The notes: generated by a model from the sequence alone, not told the origin. Shown: positions 11,652-23,973, counted from the stretch's first letter. The stretch: 64,000 nt of DNA from Polytrichum commune (GCA_950295325.1 OX485808.1:43668527-43732526); one strand, 5' to 3'. Numbers and translations: made by a program.

Positions 11652-13190
11652 CTATTCTTCCCATAACTGCAAAACAAAGTTTTCTTCTTGCAAGTCTTCA
11701 AAGACCTTCAAATCACTGATCTTAGGGTCTAACTCATAATCTTCTAATGGTGGACACAACCCAATTTCCTTATTTGTCAAATCAACACCACTATCAAGTT
11801 CTTCTAAATTTAAGTCTGACAGAATTTCATTGGGGTAGAGACCACATGATCTACTCGGGAAAGAGATGTCTGTTCCTTGTGTGAAGAATGAATAATTCTC
11901 TGTGCTGGGCAGGTCATTTGAAAACATGGCATATGACTTGATTCCACTTGGATCAACATTCTCATAAGTTTCTATCCTTAGGGGAGGTTGGTCTACAGAT
12001 TCTACGGTTGGAAATTTCTCCAAAACAGTTGCTCTTGATTCTAGATTGACAGAGTCATTAGTTTCTATCAGCTGATTTGAGCTACAATGATCTTCATCTG
12101 TCAAAGGGTATTTCTCTAGGGGAGGTTGGCCTGTAAGTTCTAGGGTTGAAGATGTCTCTGAAACAACGGTGTAACCTCTTGAATCTGAAGATTCAGCAGA
12201 GTTATTTATTTCCATCACACGAGTTGAGGTACTACAGACGTCACTTGTTGAAAAATATTCTGACATCATTCTTACGCGAAGGGCAGGTACTAGACACTCT
12301 GGAGTATTTTGGCAGGACCCATCACTTTGTGTCAGAACTTTGAAGGAGAGGTCCTCTGTGTGTTGTTTAGAAGACAAGAGGGAGTGCACTGTGGGCTTTG
12401 AGATAGGCTTACAAAAATCTCCAAAATTGAGTCGTGTCTTCTTGCCGTGACAAATGGCCGCCACATCATACGCTCTCGCGGCTTCCTCCGGAGTGTCAAA
12501 GTTACCAATCCACATTTTCTTCTTCTTAGGAAGCTTAATCTCAGCAACCCAAGGGTGTTTGCGTTCGGGTCGCCAACGAACTCCCTTGTAATGTCTATTG
12601 GCTCCTTCGATGAGGTGCTCCAACTCGCGCGCCATTTTCCGTGTCATTGTCCTTTCCGACATCCACGTCTTCCCGTTTCTCGACTTGAAAAACTCAGTTG
12701 ACCGAAGGTCGTAGAGATCACATTGCACGAGCAGCTGCATGTCGACATCCTTGTTTCGTGACCAAGAAACATAGGTCTTTGTAAGGTTGGAGAAAATGTT
12801 AGAAAACTCTTTTTGTGCAAGCGAGAACTGATCGGGTTCTTGCTTATTGCAAAATGAACTAGGTGAGGGTTCAAACAGACCACAGTGATCAAATGTACCC
12901 GAATCCAGCAAAATACGATGTTGGGGTTTCGACTTGGGAGTAAGGTTGTAATATGGTGGTCCAGTAGGGTTAGGCATGAATTTAACAGTAACACCTGACT
13001 CTGTCACATTCTGCTGCCCTAAAGATATGAACTGATGAACAAGTATGGGTGAGATAGGAACTTTAGTTGTCTTTGAAACAAAAACAACAACGTACTTGAG
13101 GAAATAGTTCTCCCATTGAGCATATGACTCAACCCTATGAGACCCGTCTTCAAGAATTTTATACTGCCGTGTTGCATTGGTAAACTCCAT
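11652..13190 (-). CDS. AP2/ERF-domain transcription factor, long form (512 aa)
   Basis: Nuclear DNA-binding protein with one AP2/ERF domain at about residues 200-256 (12423-12593). It begins [18 protein letters not shown] and continues with [19 protein letters not shown], which shows the three-strand sheet and helix signature. The reading frame is open further upstream to 13277. I chose the ATG at 13190 because both shorter paralogs (22518-23366 and 54942-55781) begin at the equivalent residue. Residues 1-199 form a block conserved in all three genes that I do not recognise: the pattern QWE.YF.KYV, a GPPYY motif, an MxLL/QLLxQCDxYDLR motif, and W(R/M)SERTM.R.M next to the AP2 domain. The tail (about 256-512) is Ser/Thr-rich and acidic, ends with an ENFVLQLWEE-type patch, and could be an activation region (inference). 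Single exon, no frameshift. Confidence 0.9.
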   Translation of the reverse strand: MEFTNATRQYKILEDGSHRVESYAQWENYFLKYVVVFVSKTTKVPISPILVHQFISLGQQNVTESGVTVKFMPNPTGPPYYNLTPKSKPQHRILLDSGTFDHCGLFEPSPSSFCNKQEPDQFSLAQKEFSNIFSNLTKTYVSWSRNKDVDMQLLVQCDLYDLRSTEFFKSRNGKTWMSERTMTRKMARELEHLIEGANRHYKGVRWRPERKHPWVAEIKLPKKKKMWIGNFDTPEEAARAYDVAAICHGKKTRLNFGDFCKPISKPTVHSLLSSKQHTEDLSFKVLTQSDGSCQNTPECLVPALRVRMMSEYFSTSDVCSTSTRVMEINNSAESSDSRGYTVVSETSSTLELTGQPPLEKYPLTDEDHCSSNQLIETNDSVNLESRATVLEKFPTVESVDQPPLRIETYENVDPSGIKSYAMFSNDLPSTENYSFFTQGTDISFPSRSCGLYPNEILSDLNLEELDSGVDLTNKEIGLCPPLEDYELDPKISDLKVFEDLQEENFVLQLWEE

Positions 13191-13289
13191 AACTCTCTCA
13201 GCCTTGAAGCCAAAGCTAAGTCTGCACCCTGTTAATCTCTTTTGATATTTATCTCCGAATTGACATCTGTAGAGCATGACCTACTTCAT

Positions 13290-13915
13290 CTCAAATGGTG
13301 TTTGCAAGATTGCACTTGGGATTCAACGAAGTTGGGGTAAAGCCAGAGGGAGAAGCTGGAATACAGAAACAAGGGAGGGACTAGAGCAAGAACACTCCGG
13401 CAGATCTCAAGCCTGGTTTGTGGATTGTATCGTAGATGGAATTTACAAAACTCCAGAGAATGGATTAGGTTAGCAAGAGTGCGCTTGAGCATTGATAAAG
13501 CTCTTAAGCCAAGAAGAAGGTGCAAATCAGAGAGAAGCGAGAGCGACAGAGCAGAAAAAGTTCTGAAGATCTGTAGCCTGGTTTAATGTGGACTGAATCT
13601 CGACCGAAGCTCTTGAGCTAGGAAGAAGATGGAAAACAGAAAGATTACAGAGAGCCAGAGCGAGGGCGTAAAGGAACTTCAGGAGATCTCAACTCCTCAT
13701 TTTGCGGACTGTATCTTCAATAGAGCCTATACTGCATAGACGAATCTCAGTACGATTTATTCATGCAGCAAAACAAGGTTGTCAAGATTGCACTTGAACA
13801 TCACCGAAGCCGTTGAGTCGGGAACTGATACATGATTCTAGAGAATTGAGCAAAGAAGTGAAACTAAGTGTGCAAGATTGCAGTCGAACATCGACCAGCT
13901 TGAGCCCAATTCAAG
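13290..13915. repeat. Degenerate repeats upstream of the AP2 gene
   Basis: Words such as 'gcaagattgcacttg', 'cgaagctcttgagc', 'gagcta/ccaagaagaag' and 'gagagc(c/g)agagcga' recur in the same order about four times at roughly 130-170-bp steps. The stretch lies directly 5' of the minus-strand AP2 gene, so it would form its promoter or 5' UTR. Confidence 0.55.
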
Positions 13916-13929
13916 AATCATGTCGGACA

Positions 13930-15240
13930 CGGGGAAGTGCCTACTACCGATTTATCTTGTCGGAGCAATGAACTTTTTAGTCCTTTAGTTGAAGTCTCCA
14001 ATTTTCGGGACTTTAGCCCCCGGTCCTGGCAGGAATCTTCAGCAACTTCCATGGGCTAATGAGCTACTGTCGATTTGTGTCTTTCTAAGCGTAAAAGCCC
14101 TAAAACTAGCTGAGGTCAACCACGAAAGTGATTCACTCGCTTTTAACATGTGCTTTACTCTACAAAGGTGGCAACGTGGTTCAAGTGGTTAAACATAACG
14201 ATCAACTATAACTATGGTTCTTTTCATTCACACCCTTGTAGTGTGCAAATCATTATGGAAGGTGGGATCGGTCTTCCAAACGCAATCTATCATTGGCTTA
14301 GGCCTTCGACTTGAGAAAAAACCAAAGGGATTATTGTCATTGTTGGCCTTTGGACCGTATTGCTGTCAAAGTGGTTGCCTACCCCAGGGGATGCACGTAG
14401 TTTCATACCAAAGCACATATGTAGTATCGAGGGGGGTATTATTTTGAAACCAAGTGTTCAATACAAATACACCTAAAGATTTAAAGAGGTGCCCCTTAAA
14501 TATCTATGTAGGGAGGGTTCAATGTTATTTCAAGGTGTTAAACCATTTTTAGGGTTTAGGATTTTGGGTTTAGGATGTAGGTTGAATGTGGGAAACATCC
14601 AAGAATATTTTATGGAATACTGTCAATCCCACATAACACTGTTATGGATTTGAATAATGTTATGTTTTTTTCGGTTTGTGCCAAAAAAAATAAAAAATGG
14701 TAGAGGAGGATCTTTGATGTCATCATTGCACAAGCATGTCAACCTTCATCATGGTGGACCTCACAAAGGTACGCATCCAAGAATGGTGGCATCACCAAAG
14801 ACATGGGCAATGATGGAAGAATGGTGGCATCACCAAAGACGTGGGCGATGATGGAAGAATGGAGTGAAAAGAGACAAAGGTACACATGTGCATAATTATA
14901 TAAATATATATGGAATTCCATCTACACCCTAATCTCCGTAATATTTCCCTCATTAATGTCACTCCCTCTCTTATATCCTTAAACCCTAGGGAACGGATGT
15001 TCTTAGTTCAAACCTCCCTCATTGTCACATTTCCCTCCCATATATCATAGGTTTTGACATTAGAGTATTCCATTAAAGAATTCAAACCACACACTCGCAC
15101 GCATCACATTGTCATCATTGTGATTACTACAATGTTGATTTTGTATTACTCCATAATGTCACATGTACTTTGGTTGCCACGTGTGTGATATTATGGAAGT
15201 TAGAAGCTTAGAGCATAATACATGCATTTTTAATTCCCAC
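13930..15240. other. Intergenic stretch, nothing recognised
   Basis: Short frames only. Scattered 'gggtttaggatt' words occur near 14560 but there is no ordered array. No RNA gene or element terminus was recognised. Confidence 0.5.
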
Positions 15241-15442
15241 TTTATACTTGGGTTGGATTGAGAGCTGGCCTAAACTCTAGAAATTTGGCCCAACAGGATC
15301 ACCCAATTTCATTAAATTGGGCCCAAGGGCTCATACTAGGGTTGGGCCCATACGTTTTCTCGCCCTATGTGGTGTCCTAGGTGGCAAAAATTTGGAGCGA
15401 AATTTTCTAGTTGGCTCTTGGGGAGGTGACTATTGGAGTTTT

Positions 15443-15583
15443 AGGGCCGCTTTCACTACGATGGAGAAGTGCACTGGTCAGTCAAGAATTTTAGCCCAAG
15501 ACATGGCTAGGGATGGTATGCCGAAGAAGAGGAAAGGACAATAAAATAATGCCTTAAGAAGTCTTGACCGGCCGTAGTGTAAC
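15443..15583. mobile_element. Small MITE-like element with GGGCCGCTTT-CACTACG ends
   Basis: The left end GGGCCGCTTTCACTACGATGG (15443) pairs imperfectly with the complement of 'ccggccgtagtgtaaccacc' (about 15564-15583). Next come 'ggtcagtcaagaa' on the left and the complement of 'cttaagaagtcttgacc' on the right. The ends belong to the family also seen at 17231-17340, 24993 and 45483-45508. Confidence 0.5.
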
Positions 15584-15880
15584 CACCTAGAGGAGAAGTG
15601 TATTGAACAACTTCACCAAGAGGAGAAATCCACCGGACTACTTCACAAAACGGTCATAGCCGGCCATAGTAGAAACCTTACCCCCTAAATGACCATGGTA
15701 TTGATATTTTAAGAAATTATATTGATAAAAAATAAATTTTATATGGCAATGTTTTAGAACTTCTTTCATGACAATAATTTATTTGAAAATATTCCACCTC
15801 TATAATACATCCAAATTTAGGTAACTAAGTAGGTAACATTATCTTCTTATTGATTTTTAAAGAAATAGCATGTTGGTATA

Positions 15881-16616
15881 ATAGTCCAATCTCGTTGATA
15901 CGACACTCATTTATACGACACCCTCAATATTACAACACATTTTTATGAGACCAAACTTTTCAGTTCAAAACTCCCTCTTTTATACAACTACAACACTCGA
16001 TAGTGCAATACATAGAATCTCCGTTTTGTCATATTAAAGAGGTAGTTAATGCTAGAATTCCTTTCATCTATATAATGTACATCTAAAATACATCCATTTT
16101 CACTTGGGAACTTAATGGTAATTAGGGTTACTAGTGTAGAATGGACATGGTTAAGGTGAGAGTAGCCTCATGCCTAGTATGTTGCCTTGTACATGGATGA
16201 TATAGTATCACCAGTATCTTGATGCTAAACGTCATGCATCATTGTTGTCTAGTTTCTTATTAGAGAACTCTTTATATTTTGGTGTTAATGAAATTATTAG
16301 TTTCCAAAAGTTAGATGGGAATTTAGATAAGATGATAGTTGCTAACTTGGGTAGGCAACACCAAAGATCTTTGGACTCTTATTTTAAGATTTCTTGAGAA
16401 TATTTGTAATTATTGGAGTTATAAGCTATCATTTCATACCATCTATATTGCTTAAACTCGTTGTATATATTTTTAAGCTCTGAGTACTTATGTTTTCGTA
16501 TACCCTCAATAATTTGACAACTTTACGTCATTTGTCATATTAATGAGAAGACAACACCTCGATAATACGACTTTTTTGTATTTCCCAAAAATGTCATACT
16601 AAAGAGGGAGAACAAT
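15881..16616. mobile_element. Non-autonomous pogo/Tigger-like element (about 735 bp)
   Basis: The left end starts ATAGTCCAATCTCGTTGATACGACA in pieces: ATAGTCC, then TCTCGTTGATACGACA. The right end, on the other strand, reads ATTGTTCTCCC then TCTTTAGTATGACA; about 16 of 25 positions agree. TACGACA-type words recur near both ends, as in Tigger/pogo termini. A similar end lies at 52620-52644. No transposase remains inside. TA dinucleotides occur at both boundaries, but the exact borders are uncertain. Confidence 0.55.
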
Positions 16617-17059
16617 AGTGCAAAGATTTCTCTCGGGGCGATCACACCCCTTTACGTTTCATAACCACATGTGATAAAAGTTTGCTACCCTATATTATAT
16701 GCCATATATAAAACTTTAAATTATGATATTTTTTTTACGTATGCATAACCATTGATAATATCTTTTGTATTTTTTTTGAAATTTTTAGGCATCTTAATTT
16801 TTGTAGTAATTTTTTTAATTCAATTTTGCGTCATGCTAGTTAGAAACGGTATGTTTTATAAATAAAAAATAATTAAATAATTAAATTTGGTTACCTTTTT
16901 TTACTATGTAATAGATACAGTATATATCTACTCATGAAAAAAAATTGATAAAATTTTGACCCATTTTGGTGATGCTTTATGTAAAAAGTAGTTCTTTTTA
17001 ATCGCACATGGTGTTCAACTTGACAATGAAGTACACCTCCCGAGAGATTTCTCTACGGA

Positions 17060-17345
17060 AGAAATATTTTATTGAAGTTGGAGTTCTCCAGAGGCCAAGT
17101 TTCTTGTCCGAGTGTTTTAGGTTGCCCAAGAAACTTGACCTCCGGAGAACTCCCCTTGGAAAAGTGTCGCCACGTTGCCAACCATGTCATTTTTTCATCC
17201 ATGTACAAAGTTCTTCACCAAAGGACTCTTGGCCGTAGTGTAAACCACCACCGGACAAGAGTCACTCTCAGCCAATCAGATTTTAGAATTCCCCTAGAAT
17301 TCATGACCGGAGGATTTCTCCACCGTAGTGTAAAGCGGCCCTTAG
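17060..17345. mobile_element. MITE-like remnant with internal 27-bp hairpin arms
   Basis: The right boundary carries 'ccgtagtgtaaagcggccc' (about 17319-17340), the complement of the end motif at 15443. A second related motif, 'ggccgtagtgtaaaccacc', lies at 17231-17249. Within it, 17080-17106 and 17127-17153 are inverted copies (arms starting GGAGTTCTCC and ending GGAGAACTCC) separated by 20 bp, so the transcript could form a strong hairpin. Confidence 0.55.
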
Positions 17346-17459
17346 AAAACCACGTGAGATTAAAAAAAAAGGTCAATTTAATTAATTCGTTTAGGGTAAA
17401 ATTTAGAATTTCAGTAGATCTATCATACCATTAAAAATACGACCCCTACGTGATTTAGG

Positions 17460-18260
17460 GTGGTAGATAACTATTTCATTTTAGTAATCAGTAGAAAAGA
17501 ATAAGGTCATAGACATAGGATCCCCCTAAAAGTTTGTAGTAGGATCAATAAAATAATTATGGGCTTGACTACTTGGATGAAGAAGTGTGTAATTTTTGTT
17601 CAAATTTGAATCAAGCGTTAGTATAGAGTGAATTGTCATGGGATTTTTTTGGGGGAAGGAATGTGTTAGTGCTCCTCAACGGCCATTTAGGGTTTAGGCA
17701 TGCCACATGAAGGGGTTGTGACTTCATTTACAAGTGAGTTTGGGGTGCAAGTTAATCACAAGTTGGAAATAATTTGATCGTATTGAAAAATTAGTATAGG
17801 TGACATGGGAGGTGTCAACTCATGCTTGATAGAGAATTGGTGGCAGTTTGGAGACAAAATTGCCTTGATATTTAATACGTGAATTAAGGTTTCAGATGTT
17901 TGGTAGGAATTTAGATGACTCCCATTTTTCAGAAGTTGTTTGATTTCGAGTAATCTGTAGTCGGCGCCGTTGTGTGACCAACAAAGAATGCAATTTTGCT
18001 CTGCATGTATAGATGTTGATGGCGGTTCTTACGAACTCAACCTTATCCCCATAGAGTTATGGCACGAGTTCAACTTGTATATTTTGTTATCTCCATGTTT
18101 ATTGGTAACCCTATGTCTAGTAGCCGAGTGTTATTGGTTGTGTTTTGAATGATACTTTGAATGGGTTAAGATTGGTATCATTAATTAGAACCAAATGAAT
18201 GACAAGTTGAATGATATGAAATGCTTATTGATCACATAGTTGGTTTCACAATGCTATTGT
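17460..18260. other. Intergenic stretch, nothing recognised
   Basis: No gene, RNA or repeat copy could be supported. Confidence 0.5.
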
Positions 18261-18261
18261 C

Positions 18262-18372
18262 GCAACCCTGGCTAGCTTTCCTTAACTTATCTTGACCACT
18301 TTCCAACTCTAGCAAGTGTCACGAGCACTAACTTACACATCCCACACACATGCATGGTTGGCTCCTCATAGC
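18262..18372. repeat. Dispersed repeat, LTR-like fragment
   Basis: Runs from 'cgcaaccctggctagctttc' through 'actctagcaagtgtcacgag' to 'cacacatgcatggttggctc'. The same order appears on the opposite strand at about 52830-52940. A start like 'tgtcacaaccc' recalls LTR ends, but no second LTR or internal domain was found nearby. Confidence 0.5.
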
Positions 18373-18379
18373 GTGGACC

Positions 18380-20595
18380 TCCAAGCTCGTGGCTTGGTCA
18401 CCAAACCCTCCTACACATGCATTCGGGACTCTTCCCTTACTTGGTAGCCATTGGTTAGATGTGGACTTTCATTCATGGAAGTCCACTCTTGAGTTGATCA
18501 TCGTGTTGCCAAAGCAACACTATAACAACCTGAAGCATAGTTGCCAAGTATGCTCCGGGTGGGGTCGGTTAGCTAGGCTGCCTCACCCATATAGGCCTTC
18601 AAGACTTTGGGCAGGGCCCCTACCCCACCGTGAAGTAACCTTTTGTCTCTACCCTAAGGTTTGGGGTCAAGTAGACATTTTTCCCTTAGCCGTTTTTAAC
18701 CCAACAGCTAAAGTCCCTTCATCCATGATGGACGAGTTTACATAGATGCCACGGATTCCAACTTGTGTTGGTCTGGTATATAGCTTGTGAATGCATGGTA
18801 TCAATAATCAACATCACTACATCGTTTATGGTATTTACTGTCATGTACACTACTAGTTTGGACCCTTGTTGTCCTGACTGTTGCAACCATGCATATGAAT
18901 TATGAACAAGTTTAATGTGGTCCCTAAGGTCCAAACTTCCAAACTTGCCACTTTTTGTCCACCGTTCTTGGAACGGTTGGAAATGATGGGGTGACATACT
19001 CACCATCAGCATGTTTGTTTAATGCTAAAAACAAAATTAATCCTCAAATTTCCATAACCTAATGATTCATATATTATAATGAAAGTAATACTCGAGTGGT
19101 ATCAAAATAGGGTGTTATTAGTCCAACATCTGTATGGACCACACTAATCTAAGCACCCATTAATAGAATTTAATGTGGAGGATTGTACTTCTACATCAAT
19201 TTTAATTCGGTAGCTTACAAACATTTGGTTTGTTTATGGTGTATGCCACATGAGATGTTGTAGTGTTAAAGGTAGTGTGTATAGCGACAAAAAGTCAATC
19301 ATTATGATTTTAAATTTTAACTCTTCATGTGGCACCACTCATTGTCATTGTACACATCAATAAGCCACTTGTCATGAGACATATGGATGGTTTTAAGTTA
19401 GGTGTGATTTGAAGTCACATGAATGTAAAAAAATCTTGGTCATATGTCATGGGCACATTGTTAGTATCATGTGTATCCCCATCATAACCATTGTCATGTA
19501 TTAGAGTTATTCTTCAATTCAACCAAACTATTGGTTGGAAATTGGTTGTTTTGAATGCAATATTTTCCATGCTAGGTTACTAGAACTCGTATTTAAGTAA
19601 AGTTGGACACATTTTCAAAGTCTGAACATTTTGGTTGCATTAATTTTATGAGCGGATTTGTTGATGCACTTCTAATATACCTAAACTTCATGGGAGATAT
19701 GTGAATCCTCAGTGATTACTCGAATGCTATGCTATTAAAATATGATGGAAATATCCAATATCTATTTTCAATGTTAAATCTATATAATTAGATGTTGACA
19801 AATGAAATTACACTGAAAACAATTGCTATAAAATTTTCATAATCAATTCTACATCTTCTATTGGAGGTTTCTACCATACAATCCCATTGGAAGATCTTAC
19901 GATAGAATTCAACATGTTATAATTTTGGACTTGGACTTAGTCTAGTTTTACTTACATGACAATTCTAGAATTTTAGAACATGATTGGACTTTGGGCTTAG
20001 TGTGGAGGTTTAAACCAAACCCTTTCGTCTTCTTTTGTTCCTAAACCCTAAATGCAAAGGTAGTCCTAAATGTCTCCCCACAACACCCTAAAATATGCAC
20101 GGAAACGATGGACAAATTAAGATAGAAAAACAAGATTCTTGGGGACATGCTCAGAATTGCATGCCGGAAAGAGAAACAATCTTGGGATAATTGGTTGTAT
20201 TTGATACAATTTTCTTATAGCCACGGGACCATAGTAGCATAGGAATGAGTCCATTCTATGTTTTGTGTGGTCAAGAATGTCGGACCCCTATATCTCTAGC
20301 AATTCCTAACTCCAAATTGAGAGTTTGAATCAATGATTCAAAAAATGTATGATGTCTTAGAATCCTGAAGGGTGGACACTTTATACCACGTACGAACTAA
20401 GTGTAGGAAGGGGTATTATTTGCGGCATTAGCATACATAGTATGTGTGAGGGAGAGGTATTGTCTTTCTATAGTGTGTACATTTAAAAAGACTATCAAGA
20501 AATTCAAACTAAAGGTACATGTACAAAAGGCCCCCTTGAGGTTTACAAGAAAATTGACATGAGATGTGCTAGTTACATCCAAATGAGGCATGGTT
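18380..20595. other. Intergenic stretch, nothing recognised
   Basis: Two frames of 97-131 codons occur at 18350-19012 but show no domain character and overlap the LTR-like repeat. The rest is AT-rich with no clear feature. Confidence 0.45.
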
Positions 20596-20599
20596 TAGG

Positions 20600-20770
20600 G
20601 TCCTATTGTTATGAGTTATATCCTATAGATAAAAAAAATTCAATGTCTTTCTTGTTGGAAAGTGAAAGTGGATTATAAATATAAATATAAATATAAAAAC
20701 ATAATAAATAAATAAATGCCCTTTTATTTCATGATTTATATATTGTGTATGTAGTGTAGGCATTTATCAC
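20600..20770. repeat. Repeat inverted at 24640-24760
   Basis: 'atcctatagataaaaaaaat', 'ttcttgttggaaagtgaaag', an ATAAAT-rich stretch and 'atttatatattgtgtatgta' recur in the same order on the opposite strand at 24640-24760. They could be two old copies of one LTR or element end. An 'ataaatataaatata' microsatellite lies within. Confidence 0.55.
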
Positions 20771-20987
20771 TTTAAAATGAAATCTTTAGCATAAATATAT
20801 GAGTCCATGTTATAGCTTACTGAGAATATGTATACATTTTTCTTTCTCCATAAATGTTCCATATATGGGGGGTCTTATTTCATAGTCACCTAGGCATGTC
20901 ATTTACTAGGTTTCCAATGAAGAGTCCACCCTTCATGTTTGGAATGTGCTAAGCAATGTATGCAAGGAGCACAATAGAGATCCAAGT

Positions 20988-21480
20988 TTTATGTTGATCG
21001 GAATAGGAGTTTGAGAGAATTTGAGGGTGGCAAGAAGGCATTTTTGAAAGTAACACCTACATGATCAAGATTAAAACTTGGATGGTTTAGAAATTTGTCT
21101 CCTCGATTTTGTGGTCCATTTCGGATTCTTAAGAGAATTGGTCAAGTGGCATGTGCATAGACTTCCCTAAGGACTAGAAAATTCATTCAACAGTAAGTTC
21201 AATGTAAGTTCCATGTAAGTTGGTTGAAAAGACACGTGTCCAATCCCAATCATGTACTTCCAAATTTACATTAGATAGCTCTTAAGGGTGAGATGTTGGC
21301 TGGACGCGAAAGAATTTTGAAGATGAATTCGCAGCACCCCAATGAATAGTTCATTCAACAGGTTCTTATTGAATGGAAAGATTGTCCTAAGGATGAGGCA
21401 ACTTGGGAATTAAAAAATGAGTTTAGAGTAACTTACCCAAATTTTGTCAATGCAGACAATGACTTAATTGGACACCTTAA
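20988..21480 (+). pseudogene. Ty3/gypsy integrase C-terminus and chromodomain relic
   Basis: In broken frames the plus strand reads YVDRNRSLREFEGGKKAFLK, then SRLKLGWF and LSPRFCGPFRILKRIGQVA, the integrase C-terminal pattern of Ty3/gypsy polyproteins. It ends with QVLIEWKDCPKDEATWE followed by FRVTYPNF, the chromodomain-like tail of chromoviruses. Stops and frame changes interrupt it and the middle part is lost. No protease, reverse transcriptase or paired LTRs were found nearby, so it is a fragment without coding capacity. Confidence 0.85.
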
Positions 21481-21489
21481 GGGCCAAGG

Positions 21490-22228
21490 CTATCTCGTGC
21501 AAGAAAGAATGGAATAAAATAAATGAAATAAAAGAAACGTTGGGGTTTGGTTTAATTTATACATCGACGTGAATGGGAGCCTGTTCCTCTTTACTGTGTT
21601 CATGTTTGACCAAGCATCACCGTAAGGGTACTTCCTCCCTCTGAAAAGGTGGGCTAAGAAAAATGAAACTTAAGTAAGTAGCAATTCAATGAAGATCAAC
21701 AAACACATGAACATCAACAAAGTTCTTGTTCCCATGTGAAAAAAGGAGAGATGTGGGTGACATGACGCCACACCCTTTTTGACATTGAGAGCATTGAAAT
21801 GTTTGGTGTGCACGAGCTCACAATCATTGGAACGCCAATTCTTCAATTTTAGTAGGAATTCACTTCATGCTACAGATGCGTGTTGTCATCCATTCATTCC
21901 ATTTATATGCACTTCTTAATGATTGTTTCCCCAAAGAGGGCTTGTTTTCAATGAAAATGATCATATTTGTTGGATCTAACCCGACATAATTCATGCATGA
22001 CAAAGGTAGCCCACTACCATGGCACTCTCTAGGTTTGAATGCAAAGCAAAAGTGTGTTGAACCAACTCGCTTGTATTTGGGAGACAAAACACACATTGCT
22101 TGGAGATACAAGCCGGGGTGATACGAGCCCTCCACTAACTGACCGCAACAACTTTGTGCCATATGGACCACATGAAAGCATTGTCTGATAAATGAGCTTG
22201 GAGCTTTCAATAATAAGAATTATTTTAT
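21490..22228. other. Stretch with one 116-codon frame, no recognised gene
   Basis: A minus-strand frame at 21860-22210 (116 codons, Cys- and Ser-containing) matches no family I know and may be chance. The rest shows nothing further. Confidence 0.35.
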
Positions 22229-22517
22229 CCTTAGCCTTAGCCTTAATGTAAATAATATCATGATTGTTATCAACTCAAATTTAGGTATTACGTTGTCAAT
22301 CACTAGGAGAGAAAACAAGTCAATGCAAGTTCGAGGCTCATGTTTTGGCAAGATGGGTAAATCATATGCATAGATCAAATAGTCAGATGTAAATTTATTG
22401 TGTAAAGTCTATTAGTACTTTGAAATGGTTCAACATAGATAGAATGCAACACCTAACACTCCTATCTAGTATCAAGCAGCTAAAAAAGAGGTACCCACTG
22501 CATTTACCCTACTACAA

Positions 22518-23366
22518 TCACCGATGATTGCGTTGTGTGTTGACACCCCATGAAAAATGTGGTTGCGTTGTTGATACTGGCAAATATTTCCAAGAGTCTT
22601 CAAAATTGAGAGTCATTTTCTTTCCATGAGTAAGAGCAGCAACATCATACGCTCGTGCAGCTTCTTTCTGAGTGTCATAGTTACCAATCCATATCCTCTT
22701 CATTGTTGAAAGACTAATTTCAGCAACCCAAGGATGCTTACGTTCAGGTCGCCAACGCACTCCCTTGTATTTTATGATGGCTTGACCTTCTAAGCGTTGC
22801 AATTGTTGGGTCATCCTCCGTGCCATTGTTCTTTCTGACCTCCACACTCTTCCACCATTTGGTTTGAAAGGTTGAGTTTGTCGAAGATCATAGAAGTCAC
22901 ATTGCATCAACAAGTGCATATCTAATGGTTCAACACTCAACAAATATAAATATACATTTTTACAATTCATAGAAATGATAAACATTTCTAATTGTGCAAG
23001 TACAGATTGCGACCCTTGTTGAACCCCAAAAGATGTCATTGAGGGCTGAAAAGCACCATCTTGGTCAACTCTACTTGAATCCATTAGAGCACGATGTTGT
23101 GGTGTTGTAGTTGGTGAAATACTATAATATGGTGGTCCATTCAAGTCAGGCAAAAAATCAAATGTGACACCATTTTGTAAAGCCCTCTCTATTCTCAACT
23201 TCGAAAATTGCTGAACAACTCTAAATGGAATAGGATCTTGACTTGCCTTTGCACTAACATTAACCACATACTTGAAAAAATAAAATTCCCATTGAGCATG
23301 GAGTTGAACCTCATGGGAACCATTTGCGAGCCTTGAATATTGAATTGTTGTTTTGGTGTACCTCAT
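22518..23366 (-). CDS. AP2/ERF-domain transcription factor, short form A (282 aa)
   Basis: Single-exon gene with one AP2/ERF domain at about residues 199-255 ([18 protein letters not shown], then [19 protein letters not shown]). The first ~198 residues repeat the unrecognised block of the 512-aa paralog, including [29 protein letters not shown] and [11 protein letters not shown]. The protein stops about 27 residues after the AP2 domain and so lacks the long acidic tail; it might compete with the long form for the same DNA sites (inference). The start is the first ATG of the conserved block. A TATA-like box lies about 610 bp upstream, leaving a long leader that could hold an intron. Confidence 0.88.
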   Translation of the reverse strand: MRYTKTTIQYSRLANGSHEVQLHAQWEFYFFKYVVNVSAKASQDPIPFRVVQQFSKLRIERALQNGVTFDFLPDLNGPPYYSISPTTTPQHRALMDSSRVDQDGAFQPSMTSFGVQQGSQSVLAQLEMFIISMNCKNVYLYLLSVEPLDMHLLMQCDFYDLRQTQPFKPNGGRVWRSERTMARRMTQQLQRLEGQAIIKYKGVRWRPERKHPWVAEISLSTMKRIWIGNYDTQKEAARAYDVAALTHGKKMTLNFEDSWKYLPVSTTQPHFSWGVNTQRNHR

Positions 23367-23973
23367 ATTGATATCAATATCTATAATTTGTATGAATCAC
23401 AGATAGAGAAGAAATCATCTACGCACTGAAATAATTATTTGACAAATATTTATATAGGACCTCACCACTCTCCACAACATTTATAAACGAAACTTGGATG
23501 TGGGGTACCCCAGCATGTGTTCTCGTTACGATCCTCTGGATCTCTCTCCACTACACTCAATACCCAAAAAAAATTCAAAACTGTTCCTTTAGATTTAATA
23601 TCTAACGTAAGATTTAACTAAGATGCAATTCAACAATCCTTCCCCCGAAATAAGAGAGTACTCTGCAAACAAAGAGGCTCTTCTTCAAAAGATTACAAGA
23701 CAGAACCCAACTTATCTATCTGTCTATGGTGTTGAGCAAAGATGTCACTGAATCGGTCTGGAGTTCTCAAGGTTGTGACCTAGACACCAATTAGAATTTG
23801 TGCAAGCCTGGGAGCGACTCAGAATTCAATCTACGTGATGAGCACCAAATATCAAAACACTTGGACACTGAGATGCTGGAAGTGCTGTCAGAACTTGACA
23901 AGTTCTTGAACCAAGAACAAAGACTCGACCAAACACAAGAAGAGAGCTTGTGAACGATGGATTGTGGTGTCTG

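Noticed and set aside
18350-18745. 131-codon plus-strand frame as a gene
   Set aside because: It overlaps an LTR-like repeat that is present elsewhere in inverted orientation and shows no domain or conserved motif.
20988-21480. Intact retrotransposon
   Set aside because: Only the integrase end and chromodomain remain, with stops. No protease, RT, RNase H or paired LTRs were found nearby.
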